Shown piece after piece: positions 1-10,699 of a stretch of 64,000 bases of DNA. How positions within the stretch are numbered: the stretch's first letter is position 1; the number at the start of each line of letters is the position of its first letter. A program made the translations under genes and the position numbers. The stretch comes from Gambelia wislizenii (Eukaryota; Chordata; Lepidosauria; Squamata; Crotaphytidae). Where the stretch lies: NCBI GenBank assembly GCA_030847615.1, contig JAUMIR010000002.1, positions 199,561,809-199,625,808 on the forward strand, in the 5' to 3' direction. The notes below the pieces were generated by a model. The model saw nothing but the letters and a program-made list of their open reading frames with translations, was not told the origin of the DNA and did not search any database.

Positions 1-190
1 TTCAAAAATGACATATAATTATAAACAAAAAAACAATATTTGTTGATACAGAGTAACTGGAGAAACATAACAGACGTAAAAATAAAAATAAACCATTTGT
101 ACAGAATACTATATACAGAAATAAGATGTTTCTTCTATTAACAATAATTACAGTAATAATATAATGGACAAATTTACATATGTACAGTAT

Positions 191-1059
191 TTACATTGCA
201 AGCCTCTCTTCAATGTATTTACCAAGCTCCTCTATGCCCGCAATTATATTGAGGCCAGCCAGTTGCGCTGTAGCCTTATGGGCAGCTTGGGGACCTTTAA
301 GAAAGTAATGCATAGGTATTACTTTAATTAAACTTGTTTCACTAATATTTTTTCATTAGTTATGATTCTGGTCAGTAACAACATAAATAAATGGTATACC
401 TGGCAAGGGTGCAGCCGGTGCAGGGCCTGCCTCCTCCATGCCCTCCTCCTCTGAGGAATCAGAGATGGGCTTGCCGGCAACCCGTCTCTGAATTCAAACA
501 GCTGTAACACATAAAAAACAAAAATATTATGTTCGCGCCATGCGTGCACGCACGCACGCACACACACACACACACACACACATATAATGAGACTCACTAG
601 CGAGGAGCTGTGCAATTCATTGGCTAAACTTACCTCGTGGCAGTCTGTCCCGCCAGCTTGGCCACCCTGCATGGACCCACAGGTCATGCAGGATGGCATA
701 AAAAGGTGGCCGCCTATGGGGGGTGCTGTTACTGGCCTCCAATGCCATGAAGAATTTACCCTTCAGGGTTTTGAATTTGGAGTGGCATTGGAGGCCAGTT
801 CTAATGTAGCCCCATGACCAGAGGAACTGCGCAGCCTCAAAGAAGTAGTTGCGGTTCCTCCGGTTAGAGGACACATCAGCCGGTCCAGCACACTGGCCTG
901 CTGGGCCAGGGATTCCAACAGGAGGTTGGTCTCCCTGGTGCCCCAGTAGGTGATATGCCGACCCGGCCTGACATGTCCTCTTCCCCCTTTGGCCATCATA
1001 ACGCCATGTGGCAGGATGCGGAAACTCGAGTTTATAAGTTTTTGAGTTGACTGTTTCAT
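191..1059 (-). pseudogene. Harbinger Myb/SANT-like DNA-binding protein gene, three exons, decayed
   Basis: This is the second gene of Harbinger elements; in known families its product binds DNA and helps bring the transposase to the nucleus and element ends. Exon 1 (start probably the tandem ATG at 999) has YWGTRETNLLLESL, then in a shifted frame from about 875 down RNRNYFFEAAQFL and TGLQCHSKFKTLKGKF: the three helices of a Myb/SANT-like (trihelix) domain, with one frameshift between them near 870-885. It ends CGAG|GTAAGT at 634. Exon 2 (501-400) follows TTACAG and encodes an acidic linker (SDSSEEEGMEEAGPAPA) with one in-frame TGA near its start, ending CCAG|GTATAC. Exon 3 (294-191) follows TTAAAG and ends in a helical tail (IAGIEELGKYIEERLAM, then TAA). 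Both introns (132 and 105 bp) are phase 1, so the three exons join in frame. Intron 1 holds the (CA)n tract. Expression is not shown. Confidence 0.75.
555..583. repeat. (CA)n microsatellite in intron 1 of the Myb-like gene
   Basis: An alternating CA run preceded by a GCAC-rich stretch. It sits in the inferred intron (633-502), so length changes would not alter the protein. Confidence 0.9.
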
Positions 1060-1456
1060 TTTTTAAATAAGCCTATGATGGTAGGAATACCCTTAATTTT
1101 CAAATATTTACATTGAGTACCATAATCAATTGGTGTAGTAGCAGAGGAAACTATGTAAAGGAATTCAGCAGTGTCTGGATCCTTTACCAGAAAGCATAAT
1201 CCCTGGGAAAAGCCCGCCAATTGCTTTAACCGCCAAAACTGCAACATTGTATCTTATCTTGCTGATTGTTTAAAAGTATACTTGTAGCCAGTTTGACCTA
1301 CATTTCAAAATATATTCCAACTGGCCCTAAAGTGTGATGGATATATTCATAATTGTATGGGCAAGAACAGTGGTAATATTGATCAGGGAAAATTAGGAAG
1401 CGTTTTAAAAAGGGCCAAGCAAATACAGTACGCCTTAAGAAAACAAGAGGCTTTTA
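1060..1456. other. Intergenic spacer inside Harbinger copy C
   Basis: AT-rich sequence between the transposase stop and the start of the Myb-like gene. I see no conserved reading frame; a 63-codon open stretch at 1056-1247 on the minus strand resembles no family I know. Confidence 0.5.
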
Positions 1457-3066
1457 TTACACAGAAAAGGACCAATTTAAGGAACTGATACAGGATAAAA
1501 AGTTTACAAAGTTATCCCCCCCCCGATGATGTTCAAGCCAGAAATATTCTTTTAAAGCGTTGCGAACGGCCTCCCCCCGCGCTTTCTCCGCAGCATCATT
1601 ATTAACCATTGGTGCTCCTAGTGTGTCAAGTACAAACCTTTGCACACGCCAATGTGGATCATCAAGGATACTACCTTTGGTTTCGCAGATATTGTGTAGA
1701 ATAACACATGCACATATCACTGAACATACATTTTCCTCTGCAACCTCAATACAATATCTTAATACCCTCCACCTAGATTTCAAATGCCCAAAGCACCTCT
1801 CCACCGTTGTTTTGTTATGGTACCTATTGTACAGTCTCTGTTTGGCATTTGTTGTCCCTCTATAAGGTGTCAGCAGCCAATTCCTAATGGGATATGCACC
1901 ATCAACCAGTGTTAATGGCACTACCTGTTTCCCCAAAATTGCTATTGTTGGATTACCAGGCACAAAGATGCCAGCCTCCATAGTCTCAAAACAAAACAAA
2001 ACAAAAAAACAGAGTTCCTTAACATTCAAGCGTTGTGATTCTTGCCACTCCAACCGATCTCCGTGTCCTCTGTGATCGCAAGTTCCTTGCAGAAGAATGC
2101 TGTACCTATTCTTCCTGTTGATAAATTCGTCTCCTTGACAAATGGGGGGGATTATATTAACATGGCATCCATCTAAACAAGCTATCACTTGTGGGTATCC
2201 CATGGCAGTGAAGGCATCCATCACCTATATATGGCAAATCAAAAACAGAAGGAATATGTGAGATCTTGCAAACATGAGTATTCGATTAATCACGTATGTA
2301 CATATAGACAGATTCCATGCCCTTTTTGAATGCCATTTATTTTCAACTGCATACCATTTGGGAAGGTATATATTTTATCGCCGAGGTTTCACATTCATGC
2401 TTATTTGTTAAACTTGGAAGATTAGATGCAAGTAGCTGTATTTTCACAAGCTTATATAAAGAAAAAAATTACCTTTCTATGGTCTCCAAGGAATACTGTC
2501 TGCTTCAGAAGTAACTTCTCCATAGCGAGGATGACCTCCACAAAAATCTTACACACCGTGGCTCTTCCGACTCCAAATAACTGAGATACAGCCCCATATG
2601 AGCAGCGGTGGATGAGAAGAAAAATGGCTATAGCGAATCTCTTCTCCACATGGATGGCTTTCCTCATGTTCATGTCCAACTTTGCAATCTCTGGACGGAG
2701 TATCTCAACAAGATGCATAAAGAGGAACTGAGGCATCCTGAAGTACATTATCCATCGTTCGTCCGAGCAGATGTTCATCACAAATTTCTCCCACCACTCC
2801 TCTATTGTTGTGTACACCCACCACCGTCGCTGCCGGCGGTTTTGGCAAACATGCATCAGTACCTCGGGGGGGGGGGTGTCGATGGCTGCGAAGTGCATAT
2901 ACTCTGGATGAAACATAGCCGATGCCATCATTTGTGAATGGAGAATGATCAGGAAAATAAGAAGCATCCTTCTTCTATGTCTGATGATAGCCTGTCTTTT
3001 CAGAGCTATAAGAGATACCCGCCAACGGACAGCGGTAGCCAGAGCAGCCAATGTGCTCACCTCCAT
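1457..3066 (-). pseudogene. Harbinger-type DDE transposase (HARBI1-like), two exons, decayed
   Basis: The product would be the nuclease that cuts and rejoins element ends. Exon 1 (3066-2473, 198 codons) has the family N-terminal region: RMPQFLFMHLVEILRP and a helix-turn-helix-like stretch CSYGAVSQLFGVGRATVCKI. It ends AAG|GTAATT. Exon 2 (2224-1457) follows an AG acceptor, giving a phase-0 intron of 248 bp (2472-2225). Exon 2 carries the DDE fold: ACLDGCHVNI (first Asp, spliced residue 216), LVDGAYPIRNWLLTPY (second Asp, 306), and TTVERCFGHLKSRWRVL (Glu, 340). Between the first two Asp residues the reading is disturbed near 2000-2060: the expected WSGKNH block appears only in another frame and runs into a stop, next to an AAAAC-rich tract. 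The TAA stop overlaps an AATAAA signal (1453-1458). The intron is inferred from splice motifs and protein homology. Certain as a family member; inactive as it stands. Confidence 0.85.
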
Positions 3067-3470
3067 GTTGCCATAAAGTGCTGATAGGAGAAGAAGTACA
3101 TCAAAAGGACATGTGATGTCCTTCTTTGTTCAGAATGTAGGCAATCGCTGCATCTGTGGTGGGAAGATGAACCGGAAACACGTAGTTCAAATTGTGAAAA
3201 AACAAGTAATCGCATCCTTGATTGACAGCCAAAAACAAAAACAAAAACAAAAACCCTGGTAAACTAAACATGTGTAAACAGCAAAAGCATGGGATATAAC
3301 AGTGTGGGATCAATAAAAAGAAACGGAACTGATGTCGTGTAAATATGAATCACGGGATCTTCCAGAATTTCCTAAAGAGGGACAAAAATCATTTAAATAG
3401 CGAGGGGTGAATACGGGATCAGGAAGTCACGGTACGCCTCGCGACAAAAATTGCCGTGTAACTGGCACCC
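3067..3470 (-). promoter_or_regulatory. 5' region and right terminal repeat of Harbinger copy C
   Basis: About 400 bp lies between the terminal repeat (to 3470) and the transposase start, so it should contain the element's promoter. The half nearest the terminus is homologous to the corresponding ends of the derivatives at 45240-45526 and 57599-57925, including the TCAATCAAGGATGCGATTAC block (minus-strand reading). A short A-rich AAAAAC tandem run lies at 3233-3253. Confidence 0.6.
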
Positions 3471-4004
3471 TGGTCTGCCTCCAAACTGAGACAAACCACA
3501 TTAAAAACACCCATAGTCTCCTCTGTCACCTTATTTATTTCTTCCTTTCATACGTTTAATTCTGCTTTTCTCTTCCTTTAACTCCACCTATCCCAGCTTC
3601 ATGGCTGCTTTCCACACAGTGAAAGATAGATAAATAGATAGATAGATAGATAGATAGATGTAAATCTTTACTTTTCTCTCCATTAGGTGAGATTACAAGA
3701 GTTTTGTGCATTTTTCAATGATTTTTCATGTTTAGGGCCATTTGTGAAATTGTCACAAAAGAACTATTTGACATGAAAACATTGTACAAAGTGCAAATTG
3801 CCATTATTTTACATAAAAACCAATGGAAACAAAAATGAGGGGGAAATGCTGGTCTTTTCACTCTTGCCCAAGGTAAAAGAACCTTGTGATGGCTGGCAGT
3901 TTTTTTCCACAGGGTGCCCCTCAAAGTGCTGAGTTACCCTTTCTTGCAGAGAATAAGAAAAATGAGGGAATATCCTTTACCTGCTTAATGTACAGTATGG
4001 CAAC
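3471..4004. other. No recognised gene; GATA microsatellite
   Basis: The flank of the Harbinger right end. It contains a GATA-type tetranucleotide run at about 3625-3658. No coding or mobile-element signal is recognised in the rest. Confidence 0.6.
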
Positions 4005-4740
4005 CACCTATAGGCCACTAATGAGAGACTTAATTTGGATGACCACATACAAAAGAAGTAAGGGCTGCTCTGCATTTAGTAAGCGTTGGGTCTAGCCAGG
4101 GTAACACATTTCTTAGTGACATCTAGGCTGGATTGCTGCAATGCACTTTAGATGGGTCTGCCTTTGAAGAGTCTTCAGAAATTGGTAGTTGGTCCAGATT
4201 GCAGCTGTGGGGATTCTGGTATGCATTTGCTTCGAGAATCATAGCACACCTGTCCTGCAATGGCCATAGTGGTTATGGATTTGTTTTCAGGTACAGTACA
4301 AAGAATAGATGATACTCATTGACCCTTATATGGTTTAGACTCAGAAGTTCTTTGGGATGACCACTTCCCATATCAGGCTTCACACACTCTTAGAACTGAC
4401 TGTACCTTAACTATAATGGAGGAGCATTCGATAGGACTTTCTCAGTGGCCAGTCAGCTGCACCATGGAATTCTTTGCCCTGGGAGGCAAGTTTGGCAGCT
4501 ATTTATTTGTTTATTTATTTGATATGGCAAATACCTTCTTGTTTAGGCTGGGATGGACTTGTGGAGGTTTAGTAATGCTTTATCTGCAGCATTTTAAAAA
4601 TTATATTATAGTTGTTTATTTTATATACATTATTATATTTTATTACTGGTTTTAATTTCTGATAGTTTGCTTGAGTGACATATAAGTACCCGAAGAGTGA
4701 GGAGGAGGAGTTTTTTCTATAAATAAATAATTAAACAAAT
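4005..4740 (+). mobile_element. L2-type LINE, 3' fragment
   Basis: Translation around 4120-4200 gives SRLDCCNALYMGLPLKSLQ, the L2 reverse-transcriptase C-terminal motif (family form SRLDYCNALLAGLP). Downstream come degenerate C-terminal coding sequence and a 3' end with TATTTA repeats and a final AAATAAATAATTAAA tail near 4720-4740. Several stops and frame changes make it a dead, truncated copy. The left boundary is approximate. Confidence 0.65.
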
Positions 4741-5348
4741 GTGTCAGGGAGGAAATTTCAGCAAGTGCCATTTTTCACACCTCAGAATGACAAGCTGTTT
4801 CTTCATACACTCCTGCATCTATCCACCTGTTAAAGGAACAGGAGCTCATTGTGGTGATTTTTTAAAAAAAGTTTTTACAAAATCTTTTTAAATAGTGTTT
4901 TTTAAAGAGTGAGCTCTGAGGCTGAGAGTAAAGAAGCCTAGCCCCAAACATCCAGTGTACTTGTGACTCTTCTGTCATGCCATAATATTCACAAACTGTG
5001 CCTTTGTGTAAAGAAAAAAAAGATGTGGAGACTTAATTTTTAATTAATTTAAAAATCAAATTAAGCTCAAAAGGGACATCAGCTACAGTGTGTGAATAAT
5101 ACTGGAATGGTAGAAGAACAGCAAGTTCACCAAATAGCCAGTGCTGGGATTCTTTCCTTTTACTCTATAACATTGTCCTTACCATAGTGATGGTCCCCCT
5201 GTGATCCCATACATGAACTCTTCTGAGCTCAGCTTGGCTTAGCTCCCCCACCCCACCCCCATAGCTGTGCTCCACAGTAACCAGGGCAGTGCTGTTAGCT
5301 GCTGGGCTGTCCTTCTCTCTTCTTTGTCTGTGTCATTTAGTCTTGACC
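4741..5348. other. Nothing recognised
   Basis: AT-rich sequence without a supported gene, repeat family or regulatory signal. Confidence 0.5.
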
Positions 5349-5711
5349 AAGTGGTTCTTAACCTGTGGTCCGTGGACCCCCAGGGGTCTGTGATGTCCTC
5401 AGAGGAGGTCTGTGAAGACTTGAAGGCTGCTTGTCCCACCTCCTCTCTGTAGTCGAGTGGCCACATGACAGGAGCCAAGGCAAAGGCTGGGTGGCTTGGC
5501 CTGCGCATTGCCATTCAATCCACTCCAGCCACAAACTTGCAGAAGGAAGCAGGAGAAAAGTCTTCCCTCCTCCTCCAGTGCCTCTGAGGGAAAGTTGAAT
5601 GGATGGTGTGTTGTTGTTGTTGTTTTAAAGCTTGAGTTAAGTCTTGAGGGACCGTGGCAACAAATGATATTTAAAGGGGGTCCCTGGTAAAGAAAAGGTT
5701 AAGAGCCACTG
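5349..5711 (+). mobile_element. hAT-like non-autonomous DNA transposon (family H), copy 1
   Basis: The ends read AAGTGGTTCTTAACCTGTGG and ...GGTTAAGAGCCACTG, an inverted repeat of about 15 bp typical of hAT MITEs (CAGTGGTTCTTAACC). The body matches a second copy at 30438-30774 in the opposite orientation, including GTCCGTGGACCCCCAGGGG and the segment on Cys-rich-looking CCTCTGAGGGAAAG. No clean 8-bp target duplication is visible here. It has no coding capacity. Confidence 0.75.
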
Positions 5712-6123
5712 GTCTCTTGTGTGCCCTGGCCAGTCTGAGGGAGGAGTACTCTGGTTTCACCTCCATTTTTCTAGGGTCCTTGGTTTTCTCTCCATTTCTG
5801 TCTGCCTCCAAAGGAACCACTTGGAGCAGCCCTGCCATGTAGCAACATAAAGTAATCTGCATCATGGAGTGGAAGTGGAACATAGGAATGGGTGTCTGAA
5901 TGATGCATTCCTTGTTTGTTTGTTTTTTTAATGTGGTGGTTCTAGCAGGGAAAGAGGGACATTTGGACAGTTGTCACATCAAGAAGGAAAATGTCTCAAG
6001 GCGGCATTACCTGCAATATATGAAAAGGTTCTTATTTTCTTCCTCTGAGTCTCACATCCACCTCCCACTTTTCTTCTCTCCTGGAGCCTGGGAATTTATT
6101 TTTAATATATTTAAAATTAATTA
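5712..6123. other. Nothing recognised
   Basis: No gene or repeat family identified in these 412 bp. Confidence 0.5.
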
Positions 6124-6389
6124 CAATAGGATCCCTGTATCCGTGAGGGATTGGTTCCGGGGGGGGGGCTGTGGATACCAAAAACCACCAATAACAGTGA
6201 ACACCATTGAAAATAATGGGACTTCTGGTTTATAATACCATAGAATTGCCTTGAAGGACCTGGAAAATGTCTAGAAAGGATGCCTCTCTAGGCATTTTCT
6301 AGGAAGACTCTGTGGTAGGTGTGCTGTTTTGTGTCCCACAGATAACTGAATCAGTGGATAATGAATCAGCGGATACAGGGGTCCTACTG
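6124..6389. mobile_element. pogo-like MITE P1
   Basis: Inverted ends CAATAGGATCCCTGTATCCG and CGGATACAGGGGTCCTACTG are flanked by TA on both sides (6122-6123 and 6390-6391), the target preference of Tc1/mariner-pogo elements. The interior contains CTAGGCATTTTCTAGG, also found in the copy at 18359-18671. Confidence 0.75.
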
Positions 6390-8575
6390 TAGTTGCTGTT
6401 GTAGTTCCAAGACTCCAAGTAGTTAGCCATTATAGCTGCAGTTTTTAAAAGTAACGTCACTTCCCTTAATATGTAACTAGAATAGGAACTTTTAGTTGCT
6501 TAAAAAATGGAATGCTGTAAAATGCTGGCATGTGGTAGAAAGCACCAGCTGAGATCCTACATCATCAGCCATAACTACAATGATGGATGTCTGATGATGT
6601 CACCCCTCCCAAGCCCTGCCATTTCAGCCTGGCAGTGCCTCAACTGAAGGGTTTCTGAAGCACTGCAGATTGGGGTGCTGGAAAATGACATTTGCTGTGC
6701 TCTCCCAGTCTTGGTGGATATTGAGAAGGGAGAGACCCCTCATGGTCCTGCCACAGCTGCTTGGCTCAATGCACCCACAACCAGGAGAGTGCTGTAGGCA
6801 CAATTTTCCAGCAATAGAGTTAGAGCAGGGAAACAGCGCCTGTCTCGGTAAGATGCCAGACAAGGTCAGAGAAGCATTAAGATATTTGAGAAGAGAGAGG
6901 GAAGTGGGTGGGGAGGCAGATCAGACTGATGTGGAGGATAGTGCAAGGAAGTCTGCACTTGCTGAACTGATTTTTCAGGGGGGTACTATAGGAAACATCC
7001 CTTTGAAGGTGCAATCTAGATGAAAGAAACATTTGTCTTCATATTGTTCCCAATGATTGGAACAAAGGAATTCAGGATATGCCAGGAACTGGTAGATAGG
7101 TGTACCTTTTGATCTGGTGATTGACGGACAACCTCCCTTTTGAGTTGTAGAGATGCAGATGAAGGAACAGACTTAGCATGGCAATGGGAACTCCCAGCCA
7201 CAGGTATGGTCTTCCTTACCAGAGATGAGGCAGGAAGAACCTTTTCCTACTTCAAAGAGTTATCTCCTGTTTATGCCAAAAGGCGCGAATGTTGGAAATT
7301 TTACTAGGCTCCTTCCTGGCTAGTACATGCTACCCCAAGCCAATGTTTTTCCCATTAGCCCTTGAAAAGCCCAGGTTGGCCAAATTGATATCAAACTATT
7401 GACAGTTATAAGTGAGCCAAGGTGGAGGATGATGGATCCTGTTTTAGGAGATGATGGGTCTTTCATTACAATAGGCTAAAAAGGTGTGGTTTGGGGGTCT
7501 GTAACTGTAAATGTGAATTCCCAGCAGTTACAAGGAGGTATGTAGAGCTCACAGTCTCATAGCTCCTGAAGAGGATGCCAACCACCTTCTCTTCTCACCC
7601 GTCCCTTTGTCACTTCAACAACCCACAAGGGAGTGCAAGAAAGCTGCTGAGGTGCAGAATGAGCCAGCATTTGGATCCGGTGATATTCTTCCTCCACTAC
7701 CTAGTAAGGCTACACACCTCATAAATATAAAAGAAACTAAGAGGTAACACACCAGAGAGGGAATGCTGTTATCCCTTGTATAACAGGGATGAAGTTTACT
7801 TGTACCTTCAATATGGGGAGAGGGGGATTTAACAGGAAGTAACCAGTTCTTTGTAAACAGTTACTTCCATGCTGTCTCCTTTCATTAATCTCCTGGTTTC
7901 CTTGTCTTCACTTTTCTTTCTTCCCTTGTTTTTCAAGAACACACCTACCCTGATTTCTCATCCAGGTTTGCATTATGTGTGACCACCAGGGCTGAACAGA
8001 GAAATGGGTCCTTGTTCCCATAGATTATAAAGTGTCAGAATGCTGAAGAAGAGAAAACCAAAAGTGCTTCTTAAATTATGGTCTGTAAGGAGGGCTGGCA
8101 TTCTGACACTTGGAAGAATGCTAATGACAGACCAAATTGCCACGACAGGTTCCATGGCAGAAGGCCAGGAGTCATCGGAATGTCTCTTTAAAAGGCAAAT
8201 GTCAGATATCTCTATAAAATAATAACTAATAACCCATAAACAATGACATCACTGTCCACCTCAGTGCTGTGGAGATGATTTAGAGACACTTTGCTGGCTT
8301 GAAATGAGAACAGCTGCTCTCTGCTGGAAAGAGAAGGAAAACTTCTTATTAGCATTAAATTTAAATGAACCATTTTTCATTTGCATATTTCTATGGTGCT
8401 GTTTCTGTAAAAGGGTAACTCGGGAGTGAAAATTTAGATCAAGATTCAGTAATCAGGTTCTCCTTGACTGCATTTTGTAAGACTATGAAACAATACTTAA
8501 AGAAAAGAGAGCCTTATATTCCCAAAAGGATAAAAACCTTTCCTTGCCCACACACAAAAACTTCAGCCAATTCCC
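6390..8575. other. No recognised gene or element
   Basis: About 2.2 kb with no supported coding region. Open stretches are short, lack family resemblance and overlap each other on both strands. A weak imperfect inverted repeat around 8030-8110 (TGTCAGAATGC and GCATTCTGACA) may mark a small hairpin. Confidence 0.5.
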
Positions 8576-9117
8576 TTAGTGCCATAGCACTATTCTGCTT
8601 TGGTCAGACCTCACCTGGAATACTGTGTCCAGTTCTGGGCACCACAATTCAAGAAGGATATGGACAAGCTGAAACGTGTCCAGAGGATGGTGACCCAAAT
8701 GGTAAAATGTATGGAAGCCATGTCCTGTGAGGAGCGGCTTAGGGAGCTGGATATATTTAGCCTGCAGAAGAGAAGGTTAAGAGGGGACATGATAGCCATG
8801 TTTAAATATTTGAAGGAATGTCACATTGAGGATGGAGCAAGCTTGTTTTCTGCTGCTCCAGAGACTAGGACACAGAGCAATGGACTCAAACTACAGGAAA
8901 AGAGACTCCACCTAAACATTAGGAAGAACTTCCTGACTTTAAGAGCTGTTCGGCAGTGGAATGCGCTGCCAGGGAGTGTGGTGGAGTCTCCTTCTTTGGA
9001 GGTTTTTAAGCAAAGGCTGGATGGCCATCTGTCAGGAGTGCTTTGATTGTTTATTCCTGCATGGGAGGGTTGGACTAGATGACCCTTGTGGTCTCTTCCA
9101 GCTCTATGATTCTATGA
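8576..9117 (+). mobile_element. CR1 LINE, 5'-truncated 3' end (copy a)
   Basis: An open frame at 8600-9046 encodes the CR1 ORF2 C-terminus ([19 protein letters not shown], then RLHLNIRKNFLTLRAVRQWN). It is followed by the CR1 3' UTR with GGTTGGACTAGATGACCC and the terminal ATTCTATGA-type repeat at 9106-9117. The frame is intact over this short part but the element lacks the endonuclease and polymerase core, so it cannot move. It is the same subfamily as the copies at 36.6-41.3 kb and 48.6-50.1 kb. Confidence 0.9.
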
Positions 9118-9494
9118 GCATGGGATCAAATGGCTGTACAGAAGTCTCACTTCCCACCTTAGCTGATGGCTGCAGCCCCCTCACTAATCCCTGAACTTAC
9201 CCATTTTCCATACCTAACAGGGCAAAGAAATAGTGGGGTGAATGACCATCCTCTCCTCTTGTTCAGCTTAAATCAAAATTGATTTGGTTCTCTTGTTTTT
9301 CCACTGGAATAACTCACAACAGTGCCATACTGTACTGTGTAGGGCTGCCTCTGTGTAAGGCCTTCTCCAGATGTGTTGGATAACAAGTCCTACAATCCCC
9401 ATTGACTATGTTGTTTGGGATGGTGTGGGTTCTACTCCATCACATCTTAAGGGCATGATGTTACAGAAGGCGTACTTAAGGATGTCCTTCCCCA
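9118..9494. other. Little recognised; half of a palindromic MITE
   Basis: Around 9365-9405 the text CTCCAGATGTGTTGGATAAC plus CAAGTCCTACAATCCCCATT resembles one arm of the small hairpin MITE family seen better at 26227-26336. Nothing else is recognised. Confidence 0.4.
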
Positions 9495-10015
9495 CATGTG
9501 TGTCTCTCTCTATGGCTTTTCTTCGCAAACGAAGATTCAGGAAGGACTCATTCCACGCTTTCTGCAAGCGCGCTGATGACTAAAAAGGCCAGTCTGAGAT
9601 AAACAAGTCCGGTTGCAGAAAGCACAGCAGAAGGTCTCCTTGGGTGATGTTTCCAGGTTATGATTCTTTCTGCGTTGTCGTTTCTCTTCAAGACTTGTTC
9701 GGCGTGAGTTCTCAAATAAGGCTGCAGCATTGTGGATAGTGCGTCTCTATGCCTCCCGATGTGAGGCCAGGGCGGACTATTGTTGGTGATCAATTTGGCT
9801 GAGCCTGAGATGTTGTTTCAGGGAGTCCTTGTATCATTTTTTTGGAGCGCCCCTCTTACACTGACCCGTGGTGAGTTCACCATAGAGTACTATTTTTGGG
9901 AGGTGATAGTCCTCCATCCTAGAAACGTGCCTTGCCCAGCACAGCTGTGTTCTCAATATCATGGCCTCAATGCTGGTGATCCCTGCTTGATCAAGGACAG
10001 AGATGTGAGTTTTTT
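9495..10015 (-). mobile_element. Non-LTR retrotransposon (LINE X), ORF2 C-terminus
   Basis: Read on the minus strand, the upstream part encodes AGITSIEAMILRTQLCWARH and VSRMEDYHLPKIVLYGEL, a C-terminal motif of several endonuclease/reverse-transcriptase LINEs. After a frame change comes a C2H2-like tail, CAFCNRTCLSQTGLFSHQRA. The 3' end reads TTCGTTTGCGAAGAAAAGCC followed by an AGAG-rich tail near 9499-9515. Several frame shifts and stops mean it is dead. Two other copies of the same 3' end lie at 12225-12495 and 49686-49945. I cannot assign the clade by eye. Confidence 0.7.
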
Positions 10016-10499
10016 GAGCATTAAAAATGTAAGTTCAAAAAAGCATGTGTTGGGAGAGTTTGAATTATTAGATTCCTCTCAGTAGCATAGCCAGTTTGCA
10101 GACATATATTGCCCTGTGGTTAGACACCTACGCTCAACACCCTTCCTCACCTCTTTCCTCGACTGTACTGACTCAACAAAGCTTGAACAACACTTCATAC
10201 ATTACTCCTTTTTAAAAATGTACATATATGGTGTTTTATGAATACAATATAATTTTAGGAATCCAGATGTGAAGTATGAATGTTTGCAAGCATGGAAGTA
10301 CCATTGTCGGGGGTCATGATTAGTTGTGATTCTTTTGTGGAGTAGCTCCAGCACTCACTGACTGCTCCACACAACATCTTTAGGTGTAAAAAAATCTCTT
10401 TGTGGTATATACTTACACTGGGGGTGGAAAGAATATTCAAAAATACTCAAAAATGGTTGGAATGGTTCTGGAGTGTTAAGAAGCCCTGATGAGGAAAAT

Positions 10500-10690
10500 C
10501 TTGGACTGATGAGAATCTTCAGAGTTCAGAATTTATTCTGTGCAAAATTTGAATGTGGATTTTTGGCACAGAAAACAGCATTATCTGCACATAAAATAAT
10601 ATTTCTGCAGATAAATATTCCATGTGCAGAAAATGTTGTAGCTAGGGAACTTATTCTGTGGGGAAAAATGCTTTTTTGCATAGAAAATAG
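10500..10690 (+). repeat. Dispersed repeat R, copy 1
   Basis: The segment TTATTCTGTGCAAAATTTGA followed by GCACAGAAAACAGCATTATC and a repeated CTGCA-rich stretch reappears in the opposite orientation at about 12506-12610. The family and full length are not determined. Confidence 0.5.
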
Positions 10691-10699
10691 CTTTGAAGC

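Larger units (their letters stand above)
1..3470 (-). mobile_element. PIF/Harbinger DNA transposon, two-gene copy (copy C), left end outside window
   Basis: Both characteristic genes of a PIF/Harbinger element lie here in one orientation: a DDE transposase (3066 to 1457) and a Myb/SANT-like DNA-binding protein (about 999 to 191). The right end reads ...GTAACTGGCACCC and stops at 3470; its reverse complement GGGTGCCAGTTACACGGC matches the right ends of two non-autonomous relatives at 45526 and 57599. About 290 bp next to this end (roughly 3180-3470) is recognisably homologous among the three copies, including a nearly invariant block around 3205-3231 (AATCGCATCCTTGATTGACA). No matching left terminus is visible in positions 1-190, so the element continues past the window edge. 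Both genes carry frame damage, so this copy is probably dead. A 3-bp target-site duplication could not be checked. Confidence 0.85.
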
